Shown in pieces: positions 7,161 through 12,472 of a stretch of 17,864 nt of DNA. The stretch is taken from positions 1 through 17,864 of the forward strand of contig LJNI01000111.1 in assembly GCA_001303225.1 (NCBI GenBank), read 5' to 3'. The DNA comes from a candidate division TA06 bacterium DG_78. Lineage in GTDB: Bacteria > Hydrothermota > Tepidihabitantia > SM23-42. Below the pieces are notes generated by a model. It searched no databases and had not been told where the DNA came from. It saw nothing but the letters and a program-made list of their open reading frames with translations. Both the position numbers and the translations under genes were made by a program. The first letter of the stretch is position 1. Every line of letters starts with the position of its first letter.

Positions 7161-7188
7161 ATTATAACAAAAAATCCGGATTTGTCAA
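7161..7188 (-). promoter_or_regulatory. Consensus sigma70 promoter of the membrane-protein operon
   Basis: On the minus strand TTGACA (7188-7183), a 16-base spacer and TATAAT (7166-7161), both perfect consensus boxes. Transcription would start near 7154, inside or at the edge of the palindrome at 7131-7153. A perfect promoter overlapped by a palindrome is typical of strongly repressed genes. Confidence 0.75.
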
Positions 7189-7215
7189 GGGGTGACTTGC
7201 ACCTACCCCTCATCT

Positions 7216-7365
7216 TCCATCTCCCTTGACGAAAGAGAATCCTCCTCTACGTCCCCTCTCCCTTAACGGGAGAGATTCGCCCTTCTTATTTCCCTCTCTC
7301 TGGATGTGAGAGATTCCTGCTTATTTCCCTCTCCCTGGATAGGAGAGGGAAAGGGTGAGGGTGTA
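7216..7365. repeat. CTCTCCCT hairpin repeat, four degenerate units
   Basis: Four units about 35 bases apart, each a short palindrome of the form CTCTCCCTTGA...GGGAGAG with covarying changes in the arms. The last unit is followed by AAGGGTGAGGG. The same element is present twice at 3420-3496. It is of REP type: intergenic, palindromic and multi-copy. It has no coding capacity. Confidence 0.6.
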
Positions 7366-7473
7366 ACTAGATGACTACAAGCTATTCTTTAATGACAAAC
7401 CCTATATTGACTTCAATCCGACTCAGATTACAATTGACTACGTACTACATACTTCCTGGTACATACTAAGAAA

Positions 7474-7548
7474 GCGCCTGTAGCTTTCGCCCCGTGAAAT
7501 ATATTATCCTCTATTTCACGGGGCAAGCTGGATAGAGCGACGGACTTC
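7474..7548 (+). pseudogene. Truncated tRNA-Arg(TCG) copy interrupted by a hairpin insertion
   Basis: Bases 7474-7485 (GCGCCTGTAGCT) equal the first 12 bases of the intact tRNA-Arg at 16020-16093. Bases 7528-7548 equal 21 consecutive bases of its D-arm and 5' anticodon arm, ending inside the anticodon. Between them, three tRNA bases are replaced by 42 bases (7486-7527) dominated by a perfect hairpin with 13-base arms (7489-7501 and 7512-7524). Homology stops in the anticodon loop, where many tyrosine recombinases cut tRNA genes. The copy is on the plus strand, opposite to the intact tRNA. Read as an integration scar or attachment-site remnant. Confidence 0.75.
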
Positions 7549-7664
7549 CATCTCGTCTCGATGATATCGAGACTTCGATATCGAGAGAGAATTCGAATAT
7601 ACTACACTTTGAAATCGCTGAGATTACGGTGTATCAATGCTTGGACCAAAAGTGGACCAAATGG
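7549..7664. other. Spacer with ATATCGAGA palindromes and a TGGACC direct repeat
   Basis: Immediately after the tRNA fragment come overlapping copies of GATATCGAGA and its inverse (about 7557-7591). At 7641-7664 TGGACC is repeated with an 11-base period. The same arrangement with TGGCAC, also 11 bases apart, is found at 10551-10576. Such short paired repeats next to tRNA-derived sites could be recombinase arm-binding sites. That is inference only. Confidence 0.35.
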
Positions 7665-7696
7665 AAAAGGGGGGTAGTTGATACTACTCCCCTTTT
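7665..7696 (-). terminator. Intrinsic terminator of the beta-propeller surface protein gene
   Basis: Fourteen-base arms (7665-7678 and 7683-7696, core GGGGTAGT / ACTACTCCCC, one G-T pair) with a four-base loop. It lies about 20 bases beyond the stop codon of the minus-strand gene and ends in a T run in the transcript. The same style of terminator follows the other two sorting-tail genes. Confidence 0.8.
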
Positions 7697-7717
7697 ATTC
7701 TTTATTGCAGCGATCAT

Positions 7718-8008
7718 TTATTTTGTCACCACAATTTTTCTGATGAACTCAGCATCTTCTGTTCTCACCTTCAAGAAATAAACACCGGCACTTAGGTTTT
7801 TCACAGAAACCGTGGTTGTATTCTTAGGTTTTATCATAGTCACTTCTATCACCAAATCGCCAAGGACATCATATACTTTGATGCCATGCAATGGTGTAGA
7901 AGCACAAATGGTGAGTGATGTCTTTAACGGATTAGGATAGAGGTCCAAAACGAAAGGCGCGGTGTTTTGCGCTATTTCTTCTATCCCTGTCGATGAATCC
8001 CGAATCAC
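7718..8008 (-). CDS. Frameshifted C-terminus of the propeller protein: Por-type sorting tail
   Basis: Ninety-six codons readable from a GTG at 8008. The sequence runs SSTGIEEIAQNTAPFVLDLYPNPLKTSL, then HGIKVYDVLGDLV, then LSAGVYFLKVRTEDAEF and ends IRKIVVTK. This is the beta-sandwich sorting domain that directs proteins to type IX secretion in FCB-type bacteria. It is not an independent gene. Removing one copy of the 38-bp duplication at 8049-8124 puts it in frame with the propeller ORF upstream, giving '...WNPVQNRVYVANYHGSSISVIRDSSTG'. In the sequenced state the large ORF ends without this tail, so the exported protein could not be anchored or secreted by that route unless the frame is restored. 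Confidence 0.8.
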   Translation of the reverse strand: MIRDSSTGIEEIAQNTAPFVLDLYPNPLKTSLTICASTPLHGIKVYDVLGDLVIEVTMIKPKNTTTVSVKNLSAGVYFLKVRTEDAEFIRKIVVTK

Positions 8009-10146
8009 TGAAATACTTGAACCATGGTAATTTGCGACATAGACCCGGTTCTGAACAGGATTCCAGGCAAAGGCAGAAGGATAATCTTCTGAACAGGATT
8101 CCAGGCAAAGGCAGAAGGATAATCACCGACCGTGATGGTGGTAAACACGCTGTCGGCCGCACCATCAATTACGGAGACATCATCGCTCGACTGATTTGCA
8201 CAGTAGACTTTGTTGTTAATCATATTACAGACTAAGGCCCAAGGAAAACTATCGACCGCAACCGTGGCAATGATCGTATCGCTCACGCCATCAATCATGG
8301 AAACGTTATTGGTATACTTATTTGTGCAGTAGACTTTGTTGTTGGTTGGATTATGGACTAAAGCTCCACCGCCGGCCTCAACGATCGTAATTACGCTGTC
8401 GGTCGCGCCATCGATGATTGTTACATCATCGTTAAACCAGTGTCCGCAGTAGATCTTGTTGTTAGTGGAATTATAGGCTACCTCGTCAGGTTCGTGGCCA
8501 ACAATAATGGTGGTAATCACGCTGTCGGCCGCCCCATCAATCACGGTGACACTTCCAGAAGGATACATAAAATGATCCCCGAGGCAGTAGATCTTGTTGT
8601 TGGTAGAATTATAGACTAATGCACGAGGTTCAGAACCGACCGGGATGGTGGTGATCACGCTATTGCTCGCGCCATCAATCACGGTGACATCAGAGCTCGT
8701 TTCATTCATACAGTAGACCTTGTTGCTGATTGGATTATAGACTAGTGCCCAAGGCCAATAGCCGACCGGGATGGTGGTGATCACGCTATTGCTCGCGCCA
8801 TCAATCACGGTGACATTATAGCTACCCCTATTTGCACAATAGATCTTGTTGTTGGTCGGATTATAAACTAGGGACACAGGATAACTACCGACCGGGATGG
8901 TGGTGATCACGCTATTGCTCGCGCCATCAATCACGGTGACATTATGGCTAGCCCTATTTGCACAGTAGATCTTATTGTTAGTCGGATTATAGACTAAGGC
9001 CCAAGGTTTATAACCGACCGTGATGGTAGTAATCACGGTGTCGGTTGCGCCGTCGATCACGGTAGCATTATTGCTGTATGAATTTGCGCAGTAGACCTTG
9101 TTGTTGACGGAATTATAGACTAAGTCATACGGATGATCACCGACAGCGATGGTCGTAATCACGCTGTTGGTCACGCCGTCGATCACCGTGACATTGTCGC
9201 TATTATAATTCACACAGTAGACCTTGTCGTTTGTGGGATTATAGATTAGGTTACTAGATCCGCTGCCGACCGCAATGGTGGCAATGATCATATTGCTCGC
9301 GCCGTCAATTACGGCCACACTATCATTATTCACATGTGCGCAGTAGACCTTGTTGTGGGTCGGATTATAGACTAATTTTCCACCGCCGGCCTCGACGGCT
9401 GTAATCACGCTGTTGCTTGTACCATCAATCACGGTGACATTACCGCTAGACGCATTTGCGCAGTAGACCTTGTTGTTGATTGAATTATAGATTAAGGCAT
9501 AAGGATGATCACCAACCGTGATGGTGGTAATCACGCTGTTGGTCGCTCCGTCAATCACCGTCACGTTATCGCTCCCATTATTTGCGCAGTAGACCTTGTT
9601 GTTAGTTGGGTTATGGACTAAGGCAAGAGGGCGATCACCAACCGGGATAGTGGTGATCACGCTGTTGGCCGCCCCGTCGATCACGGTTACGTTGTCGCTG
9701 TAATTATTTGCGCAGTATACTTTGTTGGTAACTGGATTATGGACTAAAGCGCAAGGTTCATCACCGACCGTAACCGTGGTAATCACGCTGTTGGTCGCCC
9801 CGTCGATCACCGTGACAGTGCCTTCGAGGTATATATGATGCCCGTAGTTGGCACGGTAGATCTTGTTGCTGGTTGAATTGTAGCAAAGAGAAAAAGTACC
9901 GGAACCCACAGGAATTCTAGCAACCTTTTCGTCCGTTTCCCCGTCTATTACAAGCACGCAATTACCTTCACCACCAACATAGATTTTGTTGTTCGTTGGA
10001 TTGTAAGTGACGGCGTGAGGCTCTGTAACTCCGCAAAGTGAATCCGGAATATAGATTGTGGTTTCAAGCCATTGGGCAGACGCGAGGAGTGGCAATAACA
10101 AAAGCAACATGATCGTCGGAAAGAATCTCTTTTGATTAACAAGCAT
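8005..10146 (-). CDS. Secreted YVTN-type beta-propeller repeat protein (C-terminus lost by frameshift)
   Basis: Starting at the ATG 10146, preferred because GGAG lies about seven bases upstream, the protein has a signal peptide (MLVNQKRFFPTIMLLLLLPL, then LASAQ). About 16 repeats of roughly 42 residues follow, of the form 'xVTVIDGATNSVITTI-VGxxP-ALVYNPTNNKVYCAN'. These match YVTN/NHL-like beta-propeller blades, enough for two seven- or eight-bladed wheels. Almost every blade carries a Cys in 'YCAN' where the YVTN family usually has Val. Near its end an exact 38-bp tandem duplication shifts the frame, so the ORF finishes with about 25 unrelated residues and TGA at 8005-8007 instead of running into the sorting tail at 7718-8008. 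The usual role of such proteins is as surface or extracellular propellers, often of unknown ligand. The gene has its own promoter and terminator. Confidence 0.9.
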   Translation of the reverse strand: MLVNQKRFFPTIMLLLLLPLLASAQWLETTIYIPDSLCGVTEPHAVTYNPTNNKIYVGGEGNCVLVIDGETDEKVARIPVGSGTFSLCYNSTSNKIYRANYGHHIYLEGTVTVIDGATNSVITTVTVGDEPCALVHNPVTNKVYCANNYSDNVTVIDGAANSVITTIPVGDRPLALVHNPTNNKVYCANNGSDNVTVIDGATNSVITTITVGDHPYALIYNSINNKVYCANASSGNVTVIDGTSNSVITAVEAGGGKLVYNPTHNKVYCAHVNNDSVAVIDGASNMIIATIAVGSGSSNLIYNPTNDKVYCVNYNSDNVTVIDGVTNSVITTIAVGDHPYDLVYNSVNNKVYCANSYSNNATVIDGATDTVITTITVGYKPWALVYNPTNNKIYCANRASHNVTVIDGASNSVITTIPVGSYPVSLVYNPTNNKIYCANRGSYNVTVIDGASNSVITTIPVGYWPWALVYNPISNKVYCMNETSSDVTVIDGASNSVITTIPVGSEPRALVYNSTNNKIYCLGDHFMYPSGSVTVIDGAADSVITTIIVGHEPDEVAYNSTNNKIYCGHWFNDDVTIIDGATDSVITIVEAGGGALVHNPTNNKVYCTNKYTNNVSMIDGVSDTIIATVAVDSFPWALVCNMINNKVYCANQSSDDVSVIDGAADSVFTTITVGDYPSAFAWNPVQKIILLPLPGILFRTGSMSQITMVQVFQ
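8049..8124. repeat. Exact 38-bp tandem duplication inside the propeller gene
   Basis: Bases 8049-8086 and 8087-8124 are identical over all 38 positions and abut exactly. Because 38 is not a multiple of three, the second copy shifts the frame. Deleting one copy restores a continuous ORF from 10146 to 7718. The flanks differ, so the duplication is precise. It could be real (phase switching or recent mutation) or an assembly error at a repetitive gene. Confidence 0.95.
8125..10010. repeat. Array of about 126-bp coding repeats (propeller blades)
   Basis: The coding sequence of the propeller protein repeats at the DNA level with a period near 126 bases. Phrases such as GCGCCATCAATCACGGTGAC and CAGTAGACCTTGTTGTT recur. 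Some adjacent units (about 8640-8990) are nearly identical, indicating recent duplication or gene conversion and a hot spot for unequal recombination. Confidence 0.85.
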
Positions 10147-10187
10147 TTTTATCTCCATTGATACACATATCCTTATTACACAATTCA

Positions 10188-10216
10188 ATCATATCCTGAA
10201 ACAATATAATTGTCAA
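10188..10216 (-). promoter_or_regulatory. Promoter of the propeller gene
   Basis: Minus strand TTGACA (10216-10211), a 17-base spacer and TATGAT (10193-10188), about 40 bases before the ATG. The next two minus-strand genes of this region also have TTGACA promoters at a similar distance from a tRNA-like site (about 95-108 bases). Confidence 0.7.
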
Positions 10217-10315
10217 CTGTGAAATTTCTGTGAAATGACTAGATTTATGATTCGTTGCGATTCTGTGAAAATACCTAACCAGTCAATCGTAACAGGCAGA
10301 TCAATCCAACGCAAG

Positions 10316-10333
10316 TTGCGGATTATAAGTCAT
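10316..10333. other. tRNA-anticodon-arm-like site B
   Basis: TTGCGGATTATAAGTCAT. Read on the minus strand it and the next bases (GACTT..AATCCG.A..TTGCGT, 10306-10333) follow the 3' half of tRNA-Arg, from the anticodon loop to the start of the T-stem, with substitutions in the anticodon. It lies in the spacer between two gene groups, about 105 bases from the -35 box of the propeller gene. Confidence 0.5.
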
Positions 10334-10672
10334 CTTAATTTGAAATCAAGAGAAACGCGGCGGACTCTTGGAGGTTCCGTTTTGTGGAACCGGAAATCCC
10401 GCTGTTGTGTGCGGGGAAAATCCGATTTGGCCATTTTTCATAACCCCCACGATTACAGCAGAAATCGCACAAAGTCAAGTCAGACAAACATTTGCACCAT
10501 TCTGGCCGTTGCTGGATTTTCTGTCCTGTACCGAATGTTTTGGTAACAACTTGGCACTGAGATGGCACTGGATTGGTGTTACAGCATCCCCTCGATACGG
10601 CAAGAGCATTCCTTGCCACTGTTGGTGCGAGAAGAATCTACTTTATGATTGCGCTTGCATTAGTGCTCTGCA
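10334..10672. other. Non-coding spacer with hairpin and TGGCAC direct repeat
   Basis: Open frames in this stretch have no ribosome sites and unnatural composition, so I call no gene. It contains a small hairpin (GGTTCC 10373-10378 with GGAACC 10386-10391). At 10551-10576 TGGCAC occurs twice with an 11-base period, the same layout as TGGACC at 7641-7664. Confidence 0.4.
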
Positions 10673-10700
10673 TTGACATCCTAGGTATGTACAATATAAT
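10673..10700 (+). promoter_or_regulatory. Consensus promoter for the small exported protein gene
   Basis: TTGACA (10673-10678), a 16-base spacer and TATAAT (10695-10700), with AGGAGG at 10711-10716 and the ATG at 10721. The implied leader is only about 14 bases, just enough for the ribosome site. Confidence 0.75.
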
Positions 10701-10720
10701 AATCCAGTAGAGGAGGAAAA

Positions 10721-11107
10721 ATGAAGAAGTACACAGCGATTGTATTACTATTGTCCTTTGTAAGTCTACTTTTGGCAAAGACCGATACCACAGTAGAGCA
10801 TGATAATACCAGTGGCGATGTTGCATACGTTGAGCGAAAAGGAACTGATGGAACCGACCAATTGAATTCGTTAAAGCGTCTATCGTATTGTAGAACCGCT
10901 TTTAGTTTGTATGCGTCTAGTCGCTGGTTACGATATCAATCAGTGGAAGATACTGCAGGAACGGTTATTGAGGAGGAAAAGGAAAAAGCAGGAGGCTGTT
11001 TCTTGTTTACTCCACCGGGAAATATCCTTTTATATACGGCGGGGGCGGTTGTTCTTATCTATCTTATGGCTACATTGATTCTTGGCGGCCTCTCAAATGG
11101 ATGGTAA
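10721..11107 (+). CDS. Small exported protein with C-terminal transmembrane helix, unknown function
   Basis: 128 residues. A signal peptide (MKKYTAIVLLLSFVSLLLA) is followed by a polar, exported region of about 70 residues (KTDTTVEHDNTSGDVAYVER...) with two Cys, and then one long hydrophobic helix (about 101-122, NILLYTAGAVVLIYLMATLI) near the C-terminus. AGGAGG lies four bases before the ATG, and a perfect promoter precedes it. No family recognised. The plan (signal peptide, polar stretch, late TM) resembles the product of 11690-12106 in the same block, though the sequences are not clearly related. It is the only plus-strand gene between 3933 and 14911, so it stands alone or entered separately. 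Confidence 0.7.
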   Translation: MKKYTAIVLLLSFVSLLLAKTDTTVEHDNTSGDVAYVERKGTDGTDQLNSLKRLSYCRTAFSLYASSRWLRYQSVEDTAGTVIEEEKEKAGGCFLFTPPGNILLYTAGAVVLIYLMATLILGGLSNGW

Positions 11108-11112
11108 TAGTA

Positions 11113-11247
11113 TCAAGGAAATATAGACAAGTATTGTAGCCTCGCCAGGTCGTTATCCCACAACACTTCCAGAGACACATTTTTGTAAAACCTCACCATT
11201 TGTCCCAGAATCGATGTCTTGGCGTAGGACAAATCAAATTTATCCAT
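11113..11247 (-). CDS. Possible 44-residue ORF or gene remnant
   Basis: On the minus strand, ATG at 11247 to TGA at 11113 reads MDKFDLSYAKTSILGQM, then VRFYKNVSLEVLWDNDLARL and a short end. The composition looks protein-like (balanced, one Trp, helix-forming), but there is no ribosome site or promoter. It lies beyond the terminator of the 11334 ORF. It could be a truncated remnant or chance. Confidence 0.2.
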   Translation of the reverse strand: MDKFDLSYAKTSILGQMVRFYKNVSLEVLWDNDLARLQYLSIFP

Positions 11248-11284
11248 ATTATGTTTGACCTGGGCTGTTTTTCAGAAAAGAAGG

Positions 11285-11314
11285 GGAGGGGGTGACCGCT
11301 TAAGTCACTCCTCC
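11285..11314 (-). terminator. Terminator after the orphan sorting-tail ORF
   Basis: Imperfect hairpin (GGAGGGGGTGAC 11285-11296 with GTCACTCCTCC 11304-11314). In the minus-strand transcript it is followed by a pyrimidine-rich CCTTCTTTT. It lies about 20 bases after the stop at 11334. Confidence 0.6.
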
Positions 11315-11333
11315 TATGTTACACTTCCAATGT

Positions 11334-11720
11334 CTATCTGACCTTAACTACCTTCTGCGTCACAACGCCGTCAACTTCGATGAAGTAGATACCTGGGTTC
11401 ACTCTGTCTGGTTCTACGACTCTCCCTATGATGTCAAAGACTTTGCAGGTTTTGTCTTTTGGTAACACCAATGGACCTTTGAAGACAATGGCATTAAGAC
11501 TGTTATTTTTAATAATCGTGTTGTTCTCTTGTACACCGAGATTTGAATCAGGGCTGATTACAGTAAAATCATCGTTACCGCCAATGCCATAGCTCTCTCC
11601 TGCAGCATAGCCGTTGCCATCCACACAATCACGCCTGATGCTACATCGTTGCGTCTCTTTACGTTTCTCCCTACGTGCAGCTCCTTGTATTACTTTTCCC
11701 ACTTCAACTCCCACTCCCAC
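11334..11720 (-). pseudogene. Orphan C-terminal sorting domain, probably a gene fragment
   Basis: The frame is open for 128 codons, but only the last half looks like protein: NAIVFKGPLVLPKDKTC, then KVFDIIGRVVEPDRVNPGIYF and IEVDGVVTQKVVKVR. This is a Por/type IX-type sorting tail of a second subtype, different from the 'FIRK-V-V' form of its neighbours. The upstream part (GVGVEVGKVIQGAARREKRK) overlaps the end of the previous gene and shows no domain, signal peptide or ribosome site. A sorting tail without cargo is not useful alone, so this is probably the 3' remnant of a deleted surface-protein gene, or a tail that lost its frame with the ORF upstream. The start is undefined (GTG codons only). 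Confidence 0.6.
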
Positions 11721-12106
11721 GTGCGCATGAACACGACAAGAGCCACTACTGATATTACGGTTCCGGCAATTGCGCCGATCAGAGCTTTCTGCTTTTTCCT
11801 TGACTTCGTTGCATCCTTGTACCCCTCAACATAACCGACTTTGAATTCTTGAGGACCTTCAGGAATAAGACTTGGCGAATCGCCTGATGCGAGTAAGAAA
11901 ACTATGCCGCCACCAAGACATGCACCCAACAAACCGCCAGCACAGCCGTGGGCCAGCCACTGAGTTTGACTGACCCTCCGACCGTCCTGTTTGCCTTCGG
12001 CATAGCCGTCATCATAAGTCATCTTTTCGGGAACTGATTCGATCTGTTGTGCGAAAAGAACGCCAGGCACCATAAACACCAACATCAATGCTACTATTTT
12101 TCGCAT
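11690..12106 (-). CDS. Exported glycine-rich membrane protein, unknown function
   Basis: The preferred start, ATG 12106, has GGAG seven bases upstream and opens directly with a signal peptide (MRKIVALMLVFMVPGVLFAQ). An ATG at 12145 with AAGGAGGT just upstream is an alternative and would add 13 residues. The mature part has 'YDDGYAEGKQDGRR', a Cys/Gly-rich hydrophobic stretch (GCAGGLLGACLGGGIVFLLA), a second 'VGYVEGYKDATKSRKKQK' element and a final hydrophobic helix (ALIGAIAGTVISVVALVVF). Two 'GY-EG--D' elements, each beside a glycine-zipper-like helix, suggest an internal duplication. No family recognised. It overlaps the orphan sorting-tail ORF by 31 bases. Confidence 0.65.
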   Translation of the reverse strand: MRKIVALMLVFMVPGVLFAQQIESVPEKMTYDDGYAEGKQDGRRVSQTQWLAHGCAGGLLGACLGGGIVFLLASGDSPSLIPEGPQEFKVGYVEGYKDATKSRKKQKALIGAIAGTVISVVALVVFMRTWEWELKWEK

Positions 12107-12201
12107 GTTCGATCTCCACACAGTTACTGTCTTCACTTCATGCATACTACCTCCTTGCATCTATTACGCAATATAAGAAACAACTGTAAATTACATATAG
12201 T

Positions 12202-12229
12202 AATATATGTATTTCAATAATGCTGTCAA
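12202..12229 (-). promoter_or_regulatory. Promoter of the glycine-rich exported protein gene
   Basis: Minus strand TTGACA (12229-12224), a 16-base spacer and TATATT (12207-12202). The implied start is near 12195, leaving a leader of 50-90 bases depending on the start codon used. Confidence 0.55.
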
Positions 12230-12318
12230 GGACAACAAGTGTGCAAATTTCGGCACAGAAATAATGTCCGACATATTTGAGTCCAGAAAAGTATTGCGAC
12301 ATTAACCTGGGTAACTGT

Positions 12319-12347
12319 GTTAGATAGCCTGCGGATGGTAAGTCCGT
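12319..12347. other. tRNA-anticodon-arm-like site C
   Basis: Contains CGGATGGTAAGTCCGTA (12332-12348), identical over 17 bases with site E. On the minus strand it reads ACGGACTT, a variable triplet, ATCCGCAGG, then ATCTAA. The first parts match the anticodon arm of the intact tRNA-Arg. Over 29 bases it shares 23 with site D, including the extension past the arm. The core is an inverted repeat with five-base arms and a seven-base loop. Confidence 0.6.
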
Positions 12348-12420
12348 AAGTCGATATTGTATGAGTTCAACTAATTATGTTCATTCTATACCGAAATTGG
12401 GTGAAAAGTGAACTAAAACA

Positions 12421-12450
12421 AAAAGGGAGTAACTTAGATTACTCCCTTTT
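12421..12450 (-). terminator. Terminator of the second surface-protein gene
   Basis: Perfect 12-base arms (12421-12432 and 12439-12450, core AGGGAGTAA / TTACTCCCT), a six-base loop and a T-rich continuation in the minus-strand transcript. It starts about 22 bases after the stop at 12473. Confidence 0.85.
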
Positions 12451-12472
12451 GCTCTGTAATTCTAGTAATATT

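Noticed and set aside
7216..7365. CRISPR-like array (regularly spaced short palindromic repeats)
   Set aside because: Units are degenerate, only about 35 bases apart with short, similar spacers, and the same palindrome is scattered elsewhere. This fits REP-type repeats, not CRISPR.
7993..8235. Plus-strand ORF of 80 codons across the 38-bp duplication
   Set aside because: It is a shadow of the minus-strand propeller gene, with no start signal.
8125..10010. Direct repeats of about 126 bp considered as a non-coding array
   Set aside because: The period is a multiple of three and encodes propeller blades in one frame, so it is a coding repeat.
10235..10676. Three overlapping open frames of about 100 codons on both strands
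   Set aside because: They overlap one another, lack ribosome sites, and read as Cys/Arg/Ser-rich non-protein-like sequence. The only credible signal nearby is the promoter for the gene at 10721.
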